From: CBDUQP01 sp965369385
Lineage (GTDB): Bacteria > Planctomycetota > Phycisphaerae > SM23-33
Assembly (NCBI GenBank): GCA_965369385.1
Contig: CBDUQP010000047.1
Span: 1 to 21,959, forward strand
Direction: 5' to 3'
DNA: 21,959 nucleotides
A program made the position numbers and the translations under genes. Below, piece after piece: positions 7,173-15,243 of the stretch (the first letter of the stretch is position 1; every line of letters begins with the position of its first letter). The notes under the pieces were generated by a model. The model worked only from the letters and a program-made list of their open reading frames with translations, did no database searches and was not told the DNA's origin.

Positions 7173-8679
7173 CACAGTCATCCCATAACTCCCCAAAATC
7201 GGGAAGTCAGGGCCATTTGAGCCAATGATTATGGGGTTTTTCGCAGGGGAATTCCAGAAGGTCTGTCTGCATTTTTTCTTGCATGCACAGATAGGCCTCT
7301 AGAACATGGCTCGCGGGGATGCCCGTTTTATGTGTGGTTCGCTATTTCGTCCTCAATGAACTCTCAAGACCCGGCAAACGCGCCTGTTGCGGCGTGGCTA
7401 TCGGCTCGGGACTGCCGCGTGCTGTCCCACAGGATTTCAACACGCTGAACATTTCAAGACGGCTGAATAACACGCCACGCAAAAGCGTAAACAGGCGGCG
7501 GAAAGAGCCTTGCCACTGCCCCAAAAAACCGATATATCGCAGCAGTAAATACGTCAACAATGCCATCCACACCTGCCAACGCATCGCGTTTTGGCTGTGC
7601 CCCAAAAAGTCCGCCAACTGCAATGTCTGCTTGATCTGCTTGAAAAATACCTCGATGCCCCAGCGGCTTTTGTACAATTCGCAAATGCTGCTCGGGCTCC
7701 ACGTCATGTTGTTGGTGATAAACGTCATCACCTTCGGCTTGCCGTTCACTTCGACCGTAGCGATCACGCATCTCATCAAGGCCGGGTATGCATCGCTGGA
7801 CTTCTGGCCGGTCAACTCGATGAGGCAATCGTTATGGATATTGCCCTTGGGCGCCGTGTGCTGTCCCACAATGCGATACGCCATGTTGTCCTTGCTTCGA
7901 GTTACCCAGAAAACGCCACGCTGATCGAGGCTGAAAAGGTGGGCAAAGTCAATGTAGGCCTTGTCAAACAAGGCTATTTCGCCGTCTGATAAGTTCGCAC
8001 AAAGTTCGGCCGCCTCGGTTGCATCGTGCGTATTGGCAGCCTTGACGATGGCGAATTGCGGCAGAAACGTTTGGAGATTTAACTGCATGTGGCACTTGGC
8101 GGCGGCCTTGCGGCGTCTGTGTTTGGCCCAGTCGATGCAGTTGGCGACGAGTTGAATCGTGGTTGAATCTATGGCATAGATCGTTCGTTTGAATCGACGC
8201 GGCAAGCCGCCGTATTTGTGGCCCAGCCCAAACTTCGGATGAAGATTTTGAATATGTTTCAGCATGGCCCAGAACAGATCCTCAGCCATGTCGGCGTTGC
8301 GGACCATGTTTGCATGTGACAGCCCGTTGCGGCTGGGCGGCGAGGCCCTGCGAATGGCGGCGATGGCACCGCTGTGATTGTTCATAGTGTCGGCAACATC
8401 GTTGAGCGAAAGCGAGTGAGCCAACTGCGAATGAAGCAAGGCCACAACGTGCGACCAGGGCGTAAATCCGCGAGCCTTCTTGTCGACTCCATGCTTGCGA
8501 GCCAGCCGCGGGACAAGATTACGCGGAATTTGATTGCAGATTTGGTTGAGAACGATATTCTTCGACTTGGCGGGATTCATGGGTTGCTCCTGTTCGTGTA
8601 GTGACCAACAGAGAGTACCCCATGCCCCGCTATTTTACAAAATCCAACCCAATCAGCAACAGGCTATGGGATGACTGTG
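7173..8679 (-). mobile_element. IS4-family insertion sequence, complete
   Basis: The element is about 1507 bp and carries one transposase gene on the minus strand. Its ends are 17-bp inverted repeats, CACAGTCATCCCATAAC at 7173-7189 and its complement with one mismatch at 8663-8679. A 9-bp direct repeat flanks it on both sides. Intact ends, intact duplication and an unbroken transposase indicate a recent or still active insertion into non-coding DNA. About 150 bases between the left end and the transposase stop hold no gene. Confidence 0.85.
7342..8580 (-). CDS. IS4-family DDE transposase
   Basis: This 412-residue transposase has the IS4-type RNase H fold. The N-terminal part (about 1-90, with FTPWSHVVALLHSQLAHSLSLND) resembles the DUF4372 domain often found in these enzymes. 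The catalytic acids are D138 in YAIDSTT, D206 in LFDKAYID, and E310 in YKSRWGIEVFFKQIK, which fits the family signature Y-2-R-3-E-6-K exactly. It catalyses cut-and-paste movement by binding the inverted ends of the element. The gene appears intact. AGGAG lies a few bases before the ATG. The C-terminal 40 residues are poor in recognisable motifs. Confidence 0.93.
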   Translation of the reverse strand: MNPAKSKNIVLNQICNQIPRNLVPRLARKHGVDKKARGFTPWSHVVALLHSQLAHSLSLNDVADTMNNHSGAIAAIRRASPPSRNGLSHANMVRNADMAEDLFWAMLKHIQNLHPKFGLGHKYGGLPRRFKRTIYAIDSTTIQLVANCIDWAKHRRRKAAAKCHMQLNLQTFLPQFAIVKAANTHDATEAAELCANLSDGEIALFDKAYIDFAHLFSLDQRGVFWVTRSKDNMAYRIVGQHTAPKGNIHNDCLIELTGQKSSDAYPALMRCVIATVEVNGKPKVMTFITNNMTWSPSSICELYKSRWGIEVFFKQIKQTLQLADFLGHSQNAMRWQVWMALLTYLLLRYIGFLGQWQGSFRRLFTLLRGVLFSRLEMFSVLKSCGTARGSPEPIATPQQARLPGLESSLRTK

Positions 8680-8688
8680 AATGTATTT
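8680..8688 (+). repeat. target-site duplication, right copy
   Basis: Second copy of AATGTATTT, directly after the right inverted repeat of the IS element. Confidence 0.75.
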
Positions 8689-8814
8689 GTAGAATCCGAG
8701 CCGCCTGCGGCTTCGGCCGACACCATGGCGACCCACGATGCGGCCGTGTGTCGACATGCCACCCACTCACGCTCGGCCTCCACTACAGACTAATGACGTT
8801 CAAATCATAAGAAT

Positions 8815-9066
8815 CTACACACAGTCAATTACACCCGTGATACAGACGCATCTACACAACAATGGGATAGCTGCCCATTTCCCCGGCCGCTCGCGGGATC
8901 CCATCAAAGAACCAGGGCCGGGCGATGCGCCGTCATCGATCACTTTCTGGATAATCTCCCACGAAATCCCGCCGACAAGCATCCGATCGCCATGACCGTG
9001 AAATCCCTGAATAGGGATCCCTGTGGCTGCGATTCCGCCCAGATACCCGGAAGATTCCACGAGCAT
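8815..9066 (-). pseudogene. remnant of FAD-dependent oxidoreductase
   Basis: The 83-residue frame begins MLVESSGYLGGIAATG and continues with GFHGHGDRMLVGGISWEI. In FAD-dependent oxidoreductases of the PF12831 type this segment follows the first Rossmann strand (the vLLVE, then GYLGG, then VGGI.EI pattern). The N-terminal GxGxxG nucleotide-binding loop, about 30 residues, is missing, and recognisable similarity stops after about residue 55, so both ends are lost. It starts three bases after the stop of the ceramidase-like gene. I infer an old deletion that joined the two. It is unlikely to make a functional enzyme. Confidence 0.6.
8839..8852. promoter_or_regulatory. second copy of GATACAGACG element
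   Basis: GATACAGACGCATC differs by one base from the palindrome at 4821-4834, and the shared block extends to 17 of 18 bases with the flanks. The change breaks one arm of the palindrome. It lies inside the decayed oxidoreductase frame, so its role, if any, is unclear. Confidence 0.25.
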
Positions 9067-9069
9067 CGT

Positions 9070-10460
9070 CTATTTCTCCCCGCACAGGTCTGCCACAAAT
9101 TCGACACACCGATCAACCAGATACTCGCCTCCACCGTGTGCGAACGGCAACGAACGTTTGTTGCTGCCATCTTCGATGTAGCGTGCGCTTGTTCGCGACT
9201 GGTACCCTCCCCGTTCGCAGTCGTCACGAGAGGAAATGTAACCGAGTGCCCCGTTGCCAAATCCCATCATGAGCGTTTCATTGAGACAACTGCGTTCGGT
9301 CAGATCAAGACTCAATTTCACGAACGGTTCACCGGGATAGAACACAAGGCCCCAGTCATCCACTATCACGACAGCCACCTCCGCCGGCCAGCTCTTGGGC
9401 AGCTCAACGCAATTAGCATGGTTCGCTATCATTCGCACAGCCCACTCGCGCATTGGCGCAACGTGCTGGCGTTTCTTGTCGACTGGCCACTCCTTCATCA
9501 CATTAATGCCAATCACCCATTCCAGATCCGGGTTCTCGTCCAGATCGGCACAGAACTTATCTATCTCGGCAATCTCGGCCTCCAACACCTCGACCGGTGG
9601 CGGAGGAGCAAGCGGCAGGTCGAACGATCTGTAACCAACGATGAACCTGTCTGGCTTGCGAGTTTTTATCGCTTCGAATTCGGGTATCGCGGTGTCTCCC
9701 AGGCGATTGCCCAGATCCCGCGAATCTTCCTCTGTACCAAACATGGGAATGCAATTGAGGTCACCCGATGCACCGTAGCCGAACAGTATAGGCGCCCCAC
9801 CGAACGCTTCGCTCATGCGTTCTGTGAGGTAGGCAGGGTATTCCCCCGATATGGGAGCGTTGAAGATTACGCATGCCGGATGGGCCGCGAAACGCACGAA
9901 TCCGGCTATCGGCTTACCGTCCTCGTCATCCACGCGTATCAGGCTCAGACGCGGATCTATCGGTTTGTTAGAGGACAATCCCTCGCGATAATCGCGACTC
10001 ATCTTCACCCTGCCATTGTCCAAAGGAAGATTGGTATTGAAGGATGCCCCACTGGCATGCGCAGTGCCAAAACCGATCCTGGCGGGCTTGCACGCCTCCA
10101 TGGCATCGGCCACCGCCAGCACTGCCTTCTCACACACAAAATCAAAATACGGATGCGGCAGATTCAATGGTTCGATAAATGGACTCGAGTGACTATGGGA
10201 GCAGAAGAAGATGATCTGATCCACCGGAAGCCCACACGCCGCCGAAACGCGTTTGCGGAACTCATCTCCCTGCGCAACATTCATCCCCACATTGTCGATA
10301 GCGATAAGTGCGAGCGTGCTGTCGCCAGCGCCTTCACTTTCAACGGACTGCCCGTCTCATCCAGCTTCAGCGCCATGCTACTGTGAAGACTGTTGTTGAT
10401 AATCTCAATTGGCGGCATGATGTCGCGATCGGCCACGCCGGCACTAAACTCAAGAGACAT
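9070..10460 (-). pseudogene. ceramidase-family protein, frameshifted near N-terminus
   Basis: The long intact part (from about 10330 to 9070) encodes over 400 residues with neutral-ceramidase-family motifs: SHSHSSP, RFAAHPACV, GYGASGDLN, FYPGEPF and GNGALGY. The natural start is the ATG at 10460, preceded by GAGGAG; this frame reads through a plausible family N-terminus ending PLKVKALA and then hits a stop. Family order continues in the other frame as GDSTLALIAIDNVG, so one base is missing (or a -1 shift occurs) near 10324-10332. It may be a pseudogene, a sequencing error or programmed slippage; no classical slippery heptamer is evident. No signal peptide is seen, unlike the gene at 5243. It sits 29 bases after the GntR regulator gene, in one transcription unit. 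Confidence 0.75.
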
Positions 10461-10489
10461 TTGAAACTCCTCTGATTCTATCTTTGTCT

Positions 10490-11245
10490 TTACTGCTCAA
10501 AAGCATCCGCCCGGTTGACGGAAGGTATTGGTTTTCGAGAGCCGTCTGCGCTCACCTGGTACAAATCACCCAGGCACCTTCGGATCCGCTGGTAGGCCTC
10601 TTGCATGTGGCGAGTGGCTACCGACTCGGCCCAGGCCGCATCGCCGCCACATATCGCCTCGGCGACTGCCTGGTGATTACACGTAGTCTCGCCCCCGGCC
10701 GGCCCGGTTCCCACCAGAAGCATCTGCATGGTCATCAGGCGGCGGAACATTTCCACTATCTGCATGTTGCCCACCCACTCGGCCAGCGTCATGTGGAATC
10801 GCATATCGCTGCGTTCCTTGTTCTCAATCGCGAGAGTATCGTCCGGACTGATATCCCGCGCGTCCGCTTCCACTGCGAGAGCCTTCAGCTCCTCCCGCTG
10901 CTGATCGGTGAGAGTAACCGCCGCCTTTAGCGCGATGAACCCGTCAAGCACCTGTCGAAATTCATAAACGTCGATGATGTCCTTCTCGGTGAAGGTGCGA
11001 ACACTGCAACCCTTTCCGAAATCGCTGACAACCCATCCCTCCTGCTCCAGAATCTTCAGGGCCTCGCGAATAGGCGTCGGGCTGGAGTTAAGCAACCTGG
11101 CAAGATGAACCTGCTTGAGACGGCTTCCGCCGGGAAGCTCGCCGGAAAGAATCATCCCGCGAAGACGCTCATAAACGCCGCGGGTCGCGCTTGGGGCACC
11201 TTCCGGCGAATCTGCGTGCAAAGAGTCTGTATTGCCAGTTTGCAT
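10490..11245 (-). CDS. GntR family regulator, FCD (FadR-type) subfamily
   Basis: This 251-residue transcription factor has an N-terminal winged helix (about 20-85, with VYERLRGMILSGELPGG and the recognition region SSPTPIREAL) and an all-helical FCD effector domain (about 90-225). The likely metal-binding set of FCD domains is present: D147 and H151 in DMRFH, H191 and H213 in the later helices. Such proteins usually bind sugar acids or other carboxylates and repress neighbouring genes. The ATG at 11245 is chosen because TGAGGA precedes it by about eight bases and the wing-helix spacing fits; the frame stays open upstream. The downstream ceramidase-like gene, 29 bases away, is the probable target together with the promoter at 11279-11306. 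Confidence 0.9.
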   Translation of the reverse strand: MQTGNTDSLHADSPEGAPSATRGVYERLRGMILSGELPGGSRLKQVHLARLLNSSPTPIREALKILEQEGWVVSDFGKGCSVRTFTEKDIIDVYEFRQVLDGFIALKAAVTLTDQQREELKALAVEADARDISPDDTLAIENKERSDMRFHMTLAEWVGNMQIVEMFRRLMTMQMLLVGTGPAGGETTCNHQAVAEAICGGDAAWAESVATRHMQEAYQRIRRCLGDLYQVSADGSRKPIPSVNRADAFEQ

Positions 11246-11278
11246 ATAATAATTCCTCACCAACCCATCTCTGCCGCC

Positions 11279-11306
11279 AAAATAGCATCGAACAGTCGAT
11301 TTGCAA
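11279..11306 (-). promoter_or_regulatory. probable promoter of the gntR unit
   Basis: On the minus strand TTGCAA (11306-11301) and TATTTT (11284-11279) are separated by 16 bases, placing transcription start about 25-30 bases before the gntR ATG. The -35 hexamer lies in a TTTGCAAA palindrome. It shares the divergent region with ribD. Confidence 0.4.
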
Positions 11307-11424
11307 ACATTCTTATATATAATCCAATGGAATTCAGGGGCAAATGGCGATGAAATCTCGCCCCTCATCCCAACTCTTGTGTTTTGGGTCCTGCTACGGG
11401 CCCGGTTTCGATATAATCCGCCAT

Positions 11425-12585
11425 ATGCCCAACCAAGAATACGACATGGAACTGATGACCCAGGCCCTGACCCTGGCCCGGCGAGGCCGCGGGTGCGTTG
11501 AACCAAACCCGCCCGTTGGAGCAGTAATCGCCCGCGATGGCAGAGTCCTCGCCAGCGGATGGCACAAGCGGTTCGGCGGTCCGCATGCAGAACGCGACGC
11601 ACTGGCAGCCGCCACTGACGCTGGGCTGGCGGACGAGATTCGTGGGGCCACCATGTACGTGACACTCGAACCATGCTGCCACCAGGGAAAGACCCCTCCA
11701 TGCACCGAAGCCATCATACAATCCGGCATCGCACGCGTGGTGGTTGCGATGCTGGACGTGGACCAACGCGTGTCCGGCAATGGGGTGGAGATTCTTCGAC
11801 AAGCCGGCATCGAAGTGCATACCGGTGTCTGCGAATCCCAAGCCACCCAGCTCCTGAGCGCCTACGTGAAACTCCGCACGCATAACCGGCCGTGGGTTAT
11901 CTGCAAGTGGGCACAGACCACCGATGGTTATCTTTCACTCCCGCCCGAAGCGGGAAGGTGGATCACCGGACCCGCCGCCCGCGAGCGCGTGCATGAAATC
12001 CGCTCATGGTGCGATGGCATTCTCGTGGGAGCAGATACCATCGTCGCCGACGACCCCCTGTTGACCGATCGCAGCGACGCCCCCGCCGCTAAGCCGACAA
12101 ACCCTGCACCCACGCGACCACGCGATGCGGGCCTGTGGCGAGTGATTCTGGATTCCACGCTCCGCACTAACCCCTCCGCTCGCGTGATAACCACCGCAGG
12201 CGAAACGCCCACCATAGTCGCCACCACTCACGGAGCAGTCGGCTGCGATGCCAAAAAGGCGGCCGCGCTGTCGCGATACGGCGCAGAACTGCTCGAACTG
12301 CCTGACTCGCATGGAAGAGTAGATATTGACGCACTGCTCGACGAACTGGGCAAACGCCAGTGGACGAACCTGCTCGTAGAGGGCGGTTCCGCGGTGCTGG
12401 ATAGCTTTATCCGCGGCGGCTTGGCCGATGAACTCATGGCGTTCGTATCACCGAAGATCGCAGGCGACAACGCAAACCTGCCACAGTTCGATATAAGGAC
12501 ACTCGCCAAAGAAATACATTTACCCGCCCCCGCAGAAACGCAATTTGACCAAGACACACTACTGCGTTATCACCTCAACGCCTAG
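11425..12585 (+). CDS. ribD: bifunctional riboflavin biosynthesis deaminase/reductase
   Basis: This 386-residue protein carries out two consecutive steps of riboflavin synthesis: deamination of the diaminopyrimidine product of GTP cyclohydrolase II, then NADPH-dependent ribosyl reduction. The deaminase domain (1-145) has the zinc ligands H54 in HAE and C84 and C93 in PCCHQGKTPPC. The reductase domain follows with KWAQTTDGYL, WITG..AR, DGILVGADTI..DDP and LLVEGG. Length is normal. The ATG at 11425 is used, although the frame stays open to 11344; a TATAAT at 11412-11417 would place transcription start at or next to this ATG, and no good ribosome site is seen. The stop codon TAG lies inside the terminal repeat of the downstream MITE-like element. 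No other rib genes are nearby. Confidence 0.95.
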   Translation: MPNQEYDMELMTQALTLARRGRGCVEPNPPVGAVIARDGRVLASGWHKRFGGPHAERDALAAATDAGLADEIRGATMYVTLEPCCHQGKTPPCTEAIIQSGIARVVVAMLDVDQRVSGNGVEILRQAGIEVHTGVCESQATQLLSAYVKLRTHNRPWVICKWAQTTDGYLSLPPEAGRWITGPAARERVHEIRSWCDGILVGADTIVADDPLLTDRSDAPAAKPTNPAPTRPRDAGLWRVILDSTLRTNPSARVITTAGETPTIVATTHGAVGCDAKKAAALSRYGAELLELPDSHGRVDIDALLDELGKRQWTNLLVEGGSAVLDSFIRGGLADELMAFVSPKIAGDNANLPQFDIRTLAKEIHLPAPAETQFDQDTLLRYHLNA

Positions 12586-12748
12586 CAGTCCGTTGAAAAA
12601 TGGGTTTCGTAGCGAGTACGCGGAATTTCACCGAGCACCAAGGAATGAAAATGAAGGCAATTCGGGTGAATTGTCGAGTTTTCATGACGCAGACGCGCAG
12701 GTGAAAGGCCCGTATGTAGCAGGAACAGCTTTTTCAACGGGCTGCTAG
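12582..12748. mobile_element. MITE-like element, 167 bp
   Basis: Nineteen-base terminal inverted repeats, CTAGCAGTCCGTTGAAAAA at 12582-12600 and its complement with one mismatch at 12730-12748, enclose about 130 bases. Because CTAG is itself a palindrome, its TA or CTAG may be the target duplication rather than part of the repeat. The inside has no credible gene. It lies directly at the 3' end of ribD and supplies its stop codon. I know of no transposase in this window that shares these ends; the IS4-family ends are different. Confidence 0.75.
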
Positions 12749-12821
12749 CATTCTGTGAGCGATGGAGCAGGAGAGTCAGGCCGCGAATTAACCAGGACCG
12801 CCGCCGCAAGTCGGCGCGTTA

Positions 12822-13859
12822 TCAAGCATCCGTCTCGATGCGCTTGCGGAGTTGTCCGCAGGCTGCATCTATGTCCGCCCCCCGGGGCTGGCGCAGATTG
12901 GCATTCACGCCGCGAGCCTTCAACGTAGCCTCAAAAGCGGCAACATCGCGCCGTGTCGACCGATGGAAACCCAGCTTCGCTACGGGATTGAAGCAGATCA
13001 GATTCACGTTGCAGCGCAGTTGCTTTGCGATATCCGCAAACTGCTCGGCGCACTGCTGCGTGTCGTTCACTCCACCCAGCATGATATACTCCAGCGTCAC
13101 CTCGCGGTTGCGGCTGACGAAGAACTCTCTCGCAGCCGAGACAATGTCGCTTATCGGCGTTGTGCGGGCTTGCGGGATTATTCGGCCGCGAAGTTCATCG
13201 TTCCCAGCGTGCAGGCTTATCGCCAGGGTGAATGGGATATCCTCCTCCGCCAGTTTGCGAATCTCTCTTGGCAGACCGATGGTGGACACCGTCACACGGC
13301 GGGCCGAGATGCCGAAACGCACCGGATCAATAATCGCACGCACGGCTGCGATTGTGGCATCATAGTTCGCCAGCGGCTCGCCCATCCCCATGAAGACCAC
13401 ATTGGTTATCCGCTCGCCGGTGGCCTGCTGCAGGTGGATTATCTGCTCGAGGATCTCGCCAGATGTCAGATTCCGCTGGAACCCGTCCATGGCAGACGCG
13501 CAGAAGGTGCAGCCCATCGCGCAGCCGGCCTGGGTGGATACGCACGCGGTGAACCGGCCGGTGGCAGGTATGAACACAGTCTCCACGCGATTACCATCTG
13601 GAAACTCGACGAGCAGTTTCTGCGTACCATCGTCAGACTTCGCATGTGCGACGATAGATGATGTCAGATAGCTGAACTGGTCGCTGACAGTGGCCGAAAC
13701 GTTGGACATCTTCTCCGCATCGGTGACACTCTTCTTGAAGACCCAGTCGATGAGTTGTTTGGCACTAAACGCCTTGCCGCCGGCTTCGACAATCGCCGCA
13801 GTCACATCTTCAGGGGTCATGTCCAGAATGTTCGGACGCTCGTTAGTAGATTGGCTCAT
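12822..13859 (-). CDS. rlmN: 23S rRNA/tRNA adenine C2 methyltransferase
   Basis: This 345-residue radical SAM enzyme methylates C2 of A2503 in 23S rRNA and of A37 in some tRNAs. The 4Fe-4S ligands are C113, C117 and C120 in CAMGCTFC. The mechanistic cysteine pair is present: C106, seven residues before the cluster as in E. coli RlmN, and C334 near the C-terminus in DAACGQL. MGMGEPL and the TVSTIG region are also typical. It is distinguished from Cfr by overall sequence style and from other radical SAM enzymes by these cysteines. The start ATG overlaps the stop of the upstream gene as ATGA, so translation is probably coupled. Confidence 0.95.
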   Translation of the reverse strand: MSQSTNERPNILDMTPEDVTAAIVEAGGKAFSAKQLIDWVFKKSVTDAEKMSNVSATVSDQFSYLTSSIVAHAKSDDGTQKLLVEFPDGNRVETVFIPATGRFTACVSTQAGCAMGCTFCASAMDGFQRNLTSGEILEQIIHLQQATGERITNVVFMGMGEPLANYDATIAAVRAIIDPVRFGISARRVTVSTIGLPREIRKLAEEDIPFTLAISLHAGNDELRGRIIPQARTTPISDIVSAAREFFVSRNREVTLEYIMLGGVNDTQQCAEQFADIAKQLRCNVNLICFNPVAKLGFHRSTRRDVAAFEATLKARGVNANLRQPRGADIDAACGQLRKRIETDA

Positions 13860-14302
13860 AACTGGCTACGCTCGCTACGTTGTTTGAGCAGGTCCGCCAG
13901 ACCGCCCGTTGCCAGGAACTCGTCGAATTCCTCAACTGTGGCAAAAATGGCGTCACTGTAGACCCGCAGCACCCAGTTGGGCCCCATCGGGCTGATGGTG
14001 AGCACTACCGCCCCGTTGCGTGAGGCTTCATACATCTCGATTGCCGTACCCATCGAGGCGCTGGGCACGTAGGCAATCAGCACATCGGCCTCTGCGGCTT
14101 TTTCGATACCATCTACGAGTGTTTTGCGAATTTCCGGCAACTCGTAAGTGATTGAATTGGGATGCAGGCTGTATGGGCAGTGGATTTCGGCTTCGGGCAG
14201 ATGCTCGGAGACCATGCGTTTGATGGGCACTCGCCAATCCTGGTGATGGATCTCGGCTTCGGTCAGCGACCCCTGAATAATCCCTGCCAGAAACACTCTC
14301 AT
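13856..14302 (-). CDS. nucleoside 2-deoxyribosyltransferase-like protein
   Basis: This 148-residue protein begins MRVFLAGIIQGS and has ADVLIAYVPSASMGTAIEM, the pattern of the nucleoside 2-deoxyribosyltransferase-like fold, where the Glu of the GTAxEM motif (E89) is the nucleophile in true transferases. Further conserved-looking pieces are SPMGPNWVLR and a C-terminal EFDEFL. It could move or hydrolyse a nucleotide sugar bond as part of nucleotide salvage or house-cleaning, but the substrate is unknown. The ATG at 14302 is chosen because homology starts there and because it overlaps the lspA stop as ATGA; the open frame extends 63 codons upstream within lspA. It overlaps rlmN in the same way downstream. 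Confidence 0.7.
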   Translation of the reverse strand: MRVFLAGIIQGSLTEAEIHHQDWRVPIKRMVSEHLPEAEIHCPYSLHPNSITYELPEIRKTLVDGIEKAAEADVLIAYVPSASMGTAIEMYEASRNGAVVLTISPMGPNWVLRVYSDAIFATVEEFDEFLATGGLADLLKQRSERSQL

Positions 14303-15066
14303 GCGGATTGCCTTTCGGTATCGGCTTTTTGGGTCTGTTCGGAATTCGCATCCAAAGGCGTCTTGCGATCCCTGATTCCTGCAACTATCGAGTGTATCAC
14401 CCATATCCCGACAGCCGCCACAAGCAACACATCGGCGACATTGAAAATCCACACATAGCGGAAACCAAACGGAAGGGGAACCCCGCTGCAATCTATGAAA
14501 TCGCGAACATTGTGGAGAATCGGTTCCATACCGGGCAGTTCGAAACGACTGAAGAGACGGTCATAGAGATTCCCCAGCGCGCCTGCAAGCACAAATGCAG
14601 TGGCAACATGGGTGCACCACGCGCAGCGGTGTGACGAAGCAAAGATGAACAACACAAGGCAAACAGCTACCAGCGTGGCAACTCCCACAATCAGCCGATG
14701 CACCGTGGGAGAATCGTGCGTCGTCATCCCGAAGACTGCCCCCTCATTCAGCGATAGCATGAACTGAACACCGGGCATCACATCGTGGCAGAGCTGCAAC
14801 TCAGCCAGCATCCCGCGAGTTGACAACTCGCGGGCGTAGTTGTCCTTGAAGTATGTATGCCGCTCATGCATCCGCTCGGCAAGGTCCGGCGGCGCAGAAA
14901 GCGAATCGAAAGCATAGTGCTTACTAAGCAGGTCGGCGGACAGACCGATGATGAATATCAGGATAAGCAGCGAAACGGCCTTCCAACTGCGCCAAGCGCG
15001 TTGATCTCGCGGAACTGCACAACTTTCCCCGCGGTTGCTACCCTTCATTTCGCTATCAGCTGACAA
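14299..15066 (-). CDS. lspA: lipoprotein signal peptidase (signal peptidase II)
   Basis: This inner-membrane aspartyl protease removes signal peptides from prolipoproteins. Motifs are SLNEGAVFG, AGALGNLYDR (catalytic Asp about residue 170) and WIFNVADVLL (second catalytic Asp about residue 213). Hydrophobic segments lie near residues 32-48, 125-145, 154-168 and 208-228. At about 255 residues it is much longer than the usual 160: there is a charged insertion of about 55 residues between the first membrane segment and the NEG motif, plus N- and C-terminal polar tails. The start is uncertain. TTG codons at 15069 and 15066 follow an AGAGG, with the second at the better spacing; an ATG at 15048 is the alternative. 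It overlaps the next gene as ATGA. Confidence 0.88.
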   Translation of the reverse strand: MSADSEMKGSNRGESCAVPRDQRAWRSWKAVSLLILIFIIGLSADLLSKHYAFDSLSAPPDLAERMHERHTYFKDNYARELSTRGMLAELQLCHDVMPGVQFMLSLNEGAVFGMTTHDSPTVHRLIVGVATLVAVCLVLFIFASSHRCAWCTHVATAFVLAGALGNLYDRLFSRFELPGMEPILHNVRDFIDCSGVPLPFGFRYVWIFNVADVLLVAAVGIWVIHSIVAGIRDRKTPLDANSEQTQKADTERQSA

Positions 15067-15243
15067 CAACGCACCTCTGAGCCGGAATTATCTGCGGACT
15101 CACGCATTAGCAAATCCGACGATTTCGCCGGGACAGAAGCTTTGGTTCGCTACCGGCAATAACGCCGGACAATAGCCTTGCCGCCAAAGCGGGCAGACAA
15201 GTCCTCACGCGGGAATGAAGCAGCCGGTTCAACTATATAAAGA

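Noticed and set aside
8992..10386. Long plus-strand open frame of 464 residues
   Set aside because: It lies antisense to the ceramidase-family gene, whose motifs are unmistakable on the minus strand. The plus-strand translation shows no family pattern and is a shadow.
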